9,690 bases of DNA from Desulfurococcales archaeon (lineage in GTDB: Archaea; Thermoproteota; Thermoprotei_A; Sulfolobales; NBVN01), in contig JAMOVB010000077.1 of assembly GCA_027061705.1 (NCBI GenBank), positions 1 to 9,690 of the forward strand. The letters are read 5' to 3'. Under the pieces are notes generated by a model that had not been told where the DNA came from, ran no database searches, and saw only the letters and a list, made by a program, of their open reading frames with translations. Position numbers and translations under genes: made by a program. Below, piece by piece: positions 6,846 to 9,690 of this stretch; within the stretch, counting starts at the first letter, position 1; each line of letters begins with the position of its first letter.

Positions 6846-7483
6846 GCTGCCTCACCCTCCACGCCTTCCTTCTCCTCACCCTCCGCTCCCGGCTCCTTAA
6901 TCCTTATTATGTCGTCCGGCTCCCCAGGCTTTATTATGAGGACCTCAATACCGTATATTCCGGGCTTACGGAGGAGGTGTATGACGGCCCTATCCATAAG
7001 CCTCTCTATGTGGTGGCCTGTCTTATAGACCTTACCAGCCCTTATCTTCTCATACCTAGCCCTCTCGGAGGTTAGCTTACCGCTTATGATTATCTCGACG
7101 CCAACTGCTCCAGCACCTAACACCCTTCTGAGGGCTACGAAAGCAGCCCTTCTGAAGTGGTAGCCTCTCTCAATGGCTAGGGCTAACCTCGTCGCTACGA
7201 TGCGGGCGTCTAGATCGGGATTCTCAACCTGAGTAACCGTAACCTGAGGATTCTCAAGCTTAAAGTACTTCTCAAGGATCTCCGTTAACCTCCTTATAGT
7301 CTGTCCGCGCCTACCTATTATGAGGGCTGGCCTGTCGGCATATATTATGACTCTAGTCCCCAGAGGCGTCTTTATTAGCTCCACCTTAGAGTATCCGGCC
7401 CGCATGAAGTTCTTGGCCAGGTACTCGTCTACCTTTATTCGAAGAAGGTTCAAACCTATGAAGTGAGTCTTAATGTCGACCAT
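6842..7483 (-). CDS. rps3: Small ribosomal subunit protein uS3 (S3)
   Basis: Small-subunit head protein at the mRNA entry channel. It has 213 residues, normal for archaeal S3. The N-terminus is [22 protein letters not shown], then a type II KH domain with its GxxG loop GRRG at residues 57-60 ([18 protein letters not shown]). The C-terminal S3 domain has [20 protein letters not shown] and [22 protein letters not shown]. The last 15 or so residues form a short Glu/Gly-rich tail ([13 protein letters not shown]). The ATG at 7483 follows the uL22 stop by 4 nt with GGGAGGTG 7 nt upstream. Confidence 0.97.
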   Translation of the reverse strand: MVDIKTHFIGLNLLRIKVDEYLAKNFMRAGYSKVELIKTPLGTRVIIYADRPALIIGRRGQTIRRLTEILEKYFKLENPQVTVTQVENPDLDARIVATRLALAIERGYHFRRAAFVALRRVLGAGAVGVEIIISGKLTSERARYEKIRAGKVYKTGHHIERLMDRAVIHLLRKPGIYGIEVLIIKPGEPDDIIRIKEPGAEGEEKEGVEGEAA

Positions 7484-7487
7484 GGCG

Positions 7488-7967
7488 TCACACCTCCCTA
7501 ACTATGACTTCCATATTAACCGTAGTACCTATCTTGGGCGTGGAACGGCCGAAGGCCCTGGGCACCCAGCGCTTTATGTACCTACCCTTATGCACTGCCG
7601 CATGAATTATGACGAGGCGCTCCATATCGAGCTGCTTGTTCTCAGCATTATTCTCCACATTCTTAAGGAGCCTTAAGACCGCCTTTGCCGCCTTAACGGG
7701 ATACCTACCCACAGGTGTCTTCCAGCGAGGGAACCTGTTAGGCAACCCTCGCTTGTGGGCTACCTTCAGGTTATACCTGACATAAGGTATTGGCTGCTTA
7801 AGAGCCACGACATCCTCCAACAGCTTCTTAGCGTCTTTGAGTTTCATACCTCTTATTATCTTGAATATCTCGTAGGTCTCCTTAAGCGAGACGGGAACAT
7901 CCCACGCCATAGCCTTAGCTATCCTCTCCTCGTCCTTAACCTTCATTGAGTAGCGCCACACCGGCAT
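7488..7967 (-). CDS. rpl22: Large ribosomal subunit protein uL22 (L22), first gene of the operon
   Basis: Large-subunit protein with a beta hairpin lining the exit tunnel. It has 159 residues, typical for archaea (150-160). Recognisable blocks are KAMAWDVPVSLKETYEI, IIRGMKLKDAKKLLEDV, the hairpin with VGRYPVKAAKAVLRLLKN, and MERLVIIHAAVHKGRYIKRW followed by PRAFGRS. The ATG at 7967 has GGAAGGTGAT 3 nt upstream, and the N-terminus MPVWRYS resembles relatives. In most archaea uS19 and uL2 lie directly upstream; here the upstream neighbour is a divergent gene, so uL22 opens the transcription unit. The promoter candidates lie 30-60 nt upstream. Confidence 0.97.
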   Translation of the reverse strand: MPVWRYSMKVKDEERIAKAMAWDVPVSLKETYEIFKIIRGMKLKDAKKLLEDVVALKQPIPYVRYNLKVAHKRGLPNRFPRWKTPVGRYPVKAAKAVLRLLKNVENNAENKQLDMERLVIIHAAVHKGRYIKRWVPRAFGRSTPKIGTTVNMEVIVREV

Positions 7968-7986
7968 CCTATCACCTTCCCCACTG

Positions 7987-8001
7987 CCTAAGACCCTTTA
8001 A
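7987..8001. repeat. Copy 1 of an imperfect inverted repeat in the divergent promoter region
   Basis: CCTAAGACCCTTTAA resembles the reverse complement of the sequence at 8055-8067 (CCTAAGCCCTTAA), differing by two single-base insertions. This copy lies around the predicted transcription start of the ribosomal operon. Confidence 0.35.
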
Positions 8002-8004
8002 GGA

Positions 8005-8032
8005 GGGGCTTATAAGTTCATAAGCTTTACCT
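8005..8032 (-). promoter_or_regulatory. Candidate promoter of the ribosomal-protein operon (BRE/TATA)
   Basis: Read on the - strand, GGTAAAGCTTATGAA (8032-8018) fits the archaeal BRE plus box A pattern, and a second AT-rich box CTTATAAG (8016-8009) follows. With the usual distance of about 25 nt, transcription would begin near 7995 or 7986. That leaves a leader of about 19-28 nt containing the Shine-Dalgarno site GGAAGGTGAT (7971-7980). Position and composition support a promoter; which box is used cannot be decided from sequence. Confidence 0.5.
8008..8025. repeat. Inverted repeat over the uL22 promoter boxes
   Basis: GCTTAT and ATAAGC flank a 6-nt spacer (AAGTTC). The dyad covers both candidate TATA boxes of the ribosomal operon. 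It may be an operator, or merely the consequence of two AT-rich box A-like sequences in opposite orientation. Confidence 0.4.
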
Positions 8033-8054
8033 AAGAGCGTCTCTATTAGGTCAC

Positions 8055-8078
8055 TTAAGGGCTTAGGGAAGTCCTTAA
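8055..8078. repeat. Near-perfect dyad upstream of and overlapping the rtcB TATA box
   Basis: TTAAGGGCTT and AAGTCCTTAA surround a 4-nt centre (AGGG). Nine of ten positions pair perfectly and the tenth is G-T. The right arm runs into the candidate TATA box of rtcB. The left arm with the centre is also the second copy of the CCTAAGCCCTTAA element found inverted at 7987-8001. The site lies upstream of the predicted rtcB start, so it is more likely a protein-binding dyad than an RNA hairpin. Confidence 0.5.
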
Positions 8079-8080
8079 AA
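8066..8080 (+). promoter_or_regulatory. Candidate promoter of rtcB (BRE/TATA)
   Basis: The purine-rich GGGAAG is followed by the AT-rich box CCTTAAAA (8073-8080). About 25 nt downstream this predicts a start near 8102, giving a leader of about 12 nt that begins at the Shine-Dalgarno sequence. A second AT-rich run, TTATTTTAA (8088-8096), could instead direct an almost leaderless transcript. The assignment is from position and composition only. Confidence 0.4.
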
Positions 8081-8102
8081 CGGCCGTTATTTTAAGTTAG
8101 CT

Positions 8103-8108
8103 GGGTGA
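8103..8108 (+). promoter_or_regulatory. Shine-Dalgarno site of rtcB
   Basis: GGGTGA ends 5 nt before the ATG at 8114, the same arrangement as in the ribosomal genes. The in-frame GTG at 8105-8107 is part of this signal and is therefore unlikely to be the start. Confidence 0.6.
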
Positions 8109-8113
8109 CGCTT

Positions 8114-9565
8114 ATGAGTCACAACATCCCTCTAAAGAGGATAGACGCGTATACTTGGGAAATACCTGTAGGGACTAAGCCCTGCATGAAGGTACCTGCA
8201 ATAATATTTGCTGATGAATACCTGTTAAGCAAGATGAAGGGTGACCTAACGCTGGTGCAGGCCGCTAACATAGCGTGCCTTAACGGCGTGGTATACGCGA
8301 CGTACGTAATGCCTGACGGACACCAGGGTTACGGCTTCCCCATAGGCGGGGTTGCTGCTATGCGCGTCGATGACGGCGTAATATCTCCCGGAGGGGTTGG
8401 ATACGACATAAACTGCGGTGTTAGGTTACTCCGCACTAACCTACGATACGACGACGTTAAAGGAAGGCTTAAGGAACTCGTCGACACGATATTCAGGAAC
8501 GTCCCCTCCGGCGTCGGCAGTACGGGGAAGCTCCGCCTAAGCTTCGGCGAGCTAAACAATGTGCTTAACGAAGGGGCACAGTGGGCTGTGAGAAACGGGT
8601 TCGGTTGGGAAAGCGACGTTGAGCATATTGAGGAGAAGGGCAGAATACCTTGGGCCGATGCCAGCAAAGTAAGCAACACTGCCAGGAGGCGTGGTGCCGC
8701 CCAACTCGGAACGCTGGGCGCTGGGAACCACTTCCTAGAGATTCAGGTTGTTGATAAGATATACAATGAGTCTGTAGCTAAGGCACTCGGTATCGAGGAG
8801 GTAGGGCAGGTCACGGTTATGGTGCACACGGGATCTAGGGGGCTAGGGCATCAGGTGGCTAGCGATTACCTGATAATCATGGAAAGAGCTATGAGGAGGT
8901 ACGGAATAAGGCCGCCTGACAGGGAGTTGGCGTCAGTACCGTTCAGCAGTAGGGAGGGGCAGGATTACTTCAAGGCTATGGGCGCGGCGGCAAACTTCGC
9001 CTTCGCTAACAGGCAGATAATAACTCATTGGGTCAGGGAATCGTTTGGCAGGGTGTTCCACACAGACCCCGATAAGTTAGGGCTGGAGGTAATCTACGAT
9101 ATAGCCCACAATATAGCTAAGCTTGAGGAGCATGAGGTTAACGGCAAGAGACTTAAACTCGTCGTTCACAGGAAAGGCGCCACGAGAGCATTCCCTCCGG
9201 GACACCCAGACATACCTAAAGATCATAAGCAGGTAGGGCAGGTCGTACTCATACCTGGGTCCATGGGGACGGCAAGCTACGTTATGGTGGGCATACCTGA
9301 GGGTAAGAGGACCTTCTACTCGGCAGCGCATGGCGCCGGCAGGTGGATGTCAAGGCACGCAGCGTTAAGGCAGTACCGCGCAAGTGAGGTGACCTCAAGC
9401 CTAGCGAAGCAGGGGATATACCTACACGCAGCTACACGGAGGGTTGTCTGTGAGGAGGCCCCAGGAGCGTATAAGGATGTTGACCGTGTCGCAATGGTAA
9501 CGCATAAGGTGAGGATAGCAGCGTTAGTTGCTAGGTTAAGACCCATAGGTGTTGTTAAGGGCTGA
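8114..9565 (+). CDS. rtcB: RNA-splicing ligase RtcB (3'-phosphate/5'-hydroxyl RNA ligase)
   Basis: GTP- and Mn2+-dependent ligase that joins 2',3'-cyclic phosphate or 3'-phosphate ends to 5'-OH ends; in archaea it seals tRNA exons cut by the splicing endonuclease. It has 483 residues from the ATG at 8114, close to the roughly 480 of intein-free archaeal RtcB. The whole active site is present: GVGYDINCGVR (Asp98, Cys101), GAGNHFLE (Asn205, His206, Glu209), MVHTGSRG (His238), DIAHN (His332), and the guanylylated histidine in SAAHGAGR (His406). Also present are MPDGHQGYGFPIGG and HRKGATRAFPPGHP. No intein interrupts it, although some archaeal RtcB genes carry one. An in-frame GTG at 8105 adds three residues but lies inside the ribosome-binding site, and IPLKRIDAYTWEIP aligns best from the ATG. 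The gene is divergent from the ribosomal operon. Confidence 0.97.
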   Translation: MSHNIPLKRIDAYTWEIPVGTKPCMKVPAIIFADEYLLSKMKGDLTLVQAANIACLNGVVYATYVMPDGHQGYGFPIGGVAAMRVDDGVISPGGVGYDINCGVRLLRTNLRYDDVKGRLKELVDTIFRNVPSGVGSTGKLRLSFGELNNVLNEGAQWAVRNGFGWESDVEHIEEKGRIPWADASKVSNTARRRGAAQLGTLGAGNHFLEIQVVDKIYNESVAKALGIEEVGQVTVMVHTGSRGLGHQVASDYLIIMERAMRRYGIRPPDRELASVPFSSREGQDYFKAMGAAANFAFANRQIITHWVRESFGRVFHTDPDKLGLEVIYDIAHNIAKLEEHEVNGKRLKLVVHRKGATRAFPPGHPDIPKDHKQVGQVVLIPGSMGTASYVMVGIPEGKRTFYSAAHGAGRWMSRHAALRQYRASEVTSSLAKQGIYLHAATRRVVCEEAPGAYKDVDRVAMVTHKVRIAALVARLRPIGVVKG

Positions 9566-9573
9566 TTTTACCT

Positions 9574-9690
9574 ATGCCTGCTATAATTAAGTGGGCCTAC
9601 GCCCGCATAGGAAGATACCTAAGGAAGTGCAGGGTTAAGATCTATCATAGGGAGGGAAAGGTAGTCATCACATTATTCCCTGAGGTCGTC
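9574..9690 (+). CDS. Unrecognised gene downstream of rtcB, 5' part only
   Basis: An ATG at 9574, 8 nt after the rtcB stop, opens a frame that stays open for 39 codons to the window edge. The start is MPAIIKWAYARIGRYLRKCR, followed by VKIYHREGKVVITLFPEVV. It is basic at first, then looks like paired beta strands. A weak Shine-Dalgarno-like GGGCTGAT, 7 nt upstream, overlaps the rtcB stop. The short gap suggests co-transcription with rtcB. I do not recognise the family; it does not resemble archease, a common RtcB partner. Codon use (AGG for Arg, ATA for Ile) matches the neighbours. The reading frame is likely real, but the function is unknown. Confidence 0.6.
   Translation, partial: MPAIIKWAYARIGRYLRKCRVKIYHREGKVVITLFPEVV

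Noticed and set aside
7968..8113. A small RNA or tRNA gene in the divergent intergenic region
   Set aside because: There is no cloverleaf, no box A/B-like tRNA motif and no GC-rich stem as hyperthermophile RNAs have; the dyads are short, AT-rich and positioned over promoter boxes.
8329..8679. A 116-codon - strand frame inside rtcB
   Set aside because: It is antisense to the conserved D98/C101 region of RtcB and has a Ser/Leu/Pro-rich shadow composition.
8114..9565. An intein within RtcB
   Set aside because: RtcB is a known intein host, but all catalytic motifs are contiguous and the protein has the intein-free length.

Overview
The window looks like a chromosomal segment from a hyperthermophilic archaeon, most likely of the Thermoproteota (crenarchaeal) type. 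It carries archaeal/eukaryotic-type ribosomal proteins (eS4, eL32, eL19) inside an S10/spc-like cluster, the archaeal RNase P subunit Rpp29, and Shine-Dalgarno sequences complementary to an archaeal 16S tail. Messages are purine-rich: the + strand is pyrimidine-rich from 1 to about 7970, then flips to purine-rich at about 8100 where the coding strand changes. I cannot place it below phylum level by eye.

Layout. From 7967 down to the left edge, all on the - strand, is one tightly packed ribosomal-protein operon of 17 genes: uL22, uS3, uL29, RNase P component 1 (Rpp29), uS17, uL14, uL24, eS4, uL5, uS14, uS8, uL6, eL32, eL19, uL18, uS5 and uL30. The last gene runs off the window with probably only its final residues missing. 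Neighbouring genes overlap by up to 4 nt or are separated by at most 15 nt, so the block is almost certainly co-transcribed and translationally coupled. From 7968 to 8113 is a 146-nt divergent intergenic region with candidate archaeal promoters facing both ways and several dyad elements. From 8114 to 9565 on the + strand is rtcB, the 2',3'-cyclic phosphate/3'-phosphate RNA ligase that joins tRNA exons, with all its manganese- and GMP-binding residues. Eight bases later an unrecognised gene begins and leaves the window on the right.

How the genes work together. The operon supplies eleven large-subunit and five small-subunit proteins plus one protein of the tRNA 5'-end processing enzyme. RtcB, transcribed divergently, acts in tRNA (and possibly rRNA) maturation. 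The theme is translation machinery and RNA processing. Notable points are that uL22 heads the operon instead of following uS19, that the shared promoter region holds inverted repeats over both candidate TATA boxes, that G-rich SD signals (often GGTG-type) occur before every gene and correct several start codons, and that uL24 and uS3 carry glutamate-rich C-terminal tails. I see no mobile element, CRISPR array, RNA gene or defence system; most of the window is conserved core genome.
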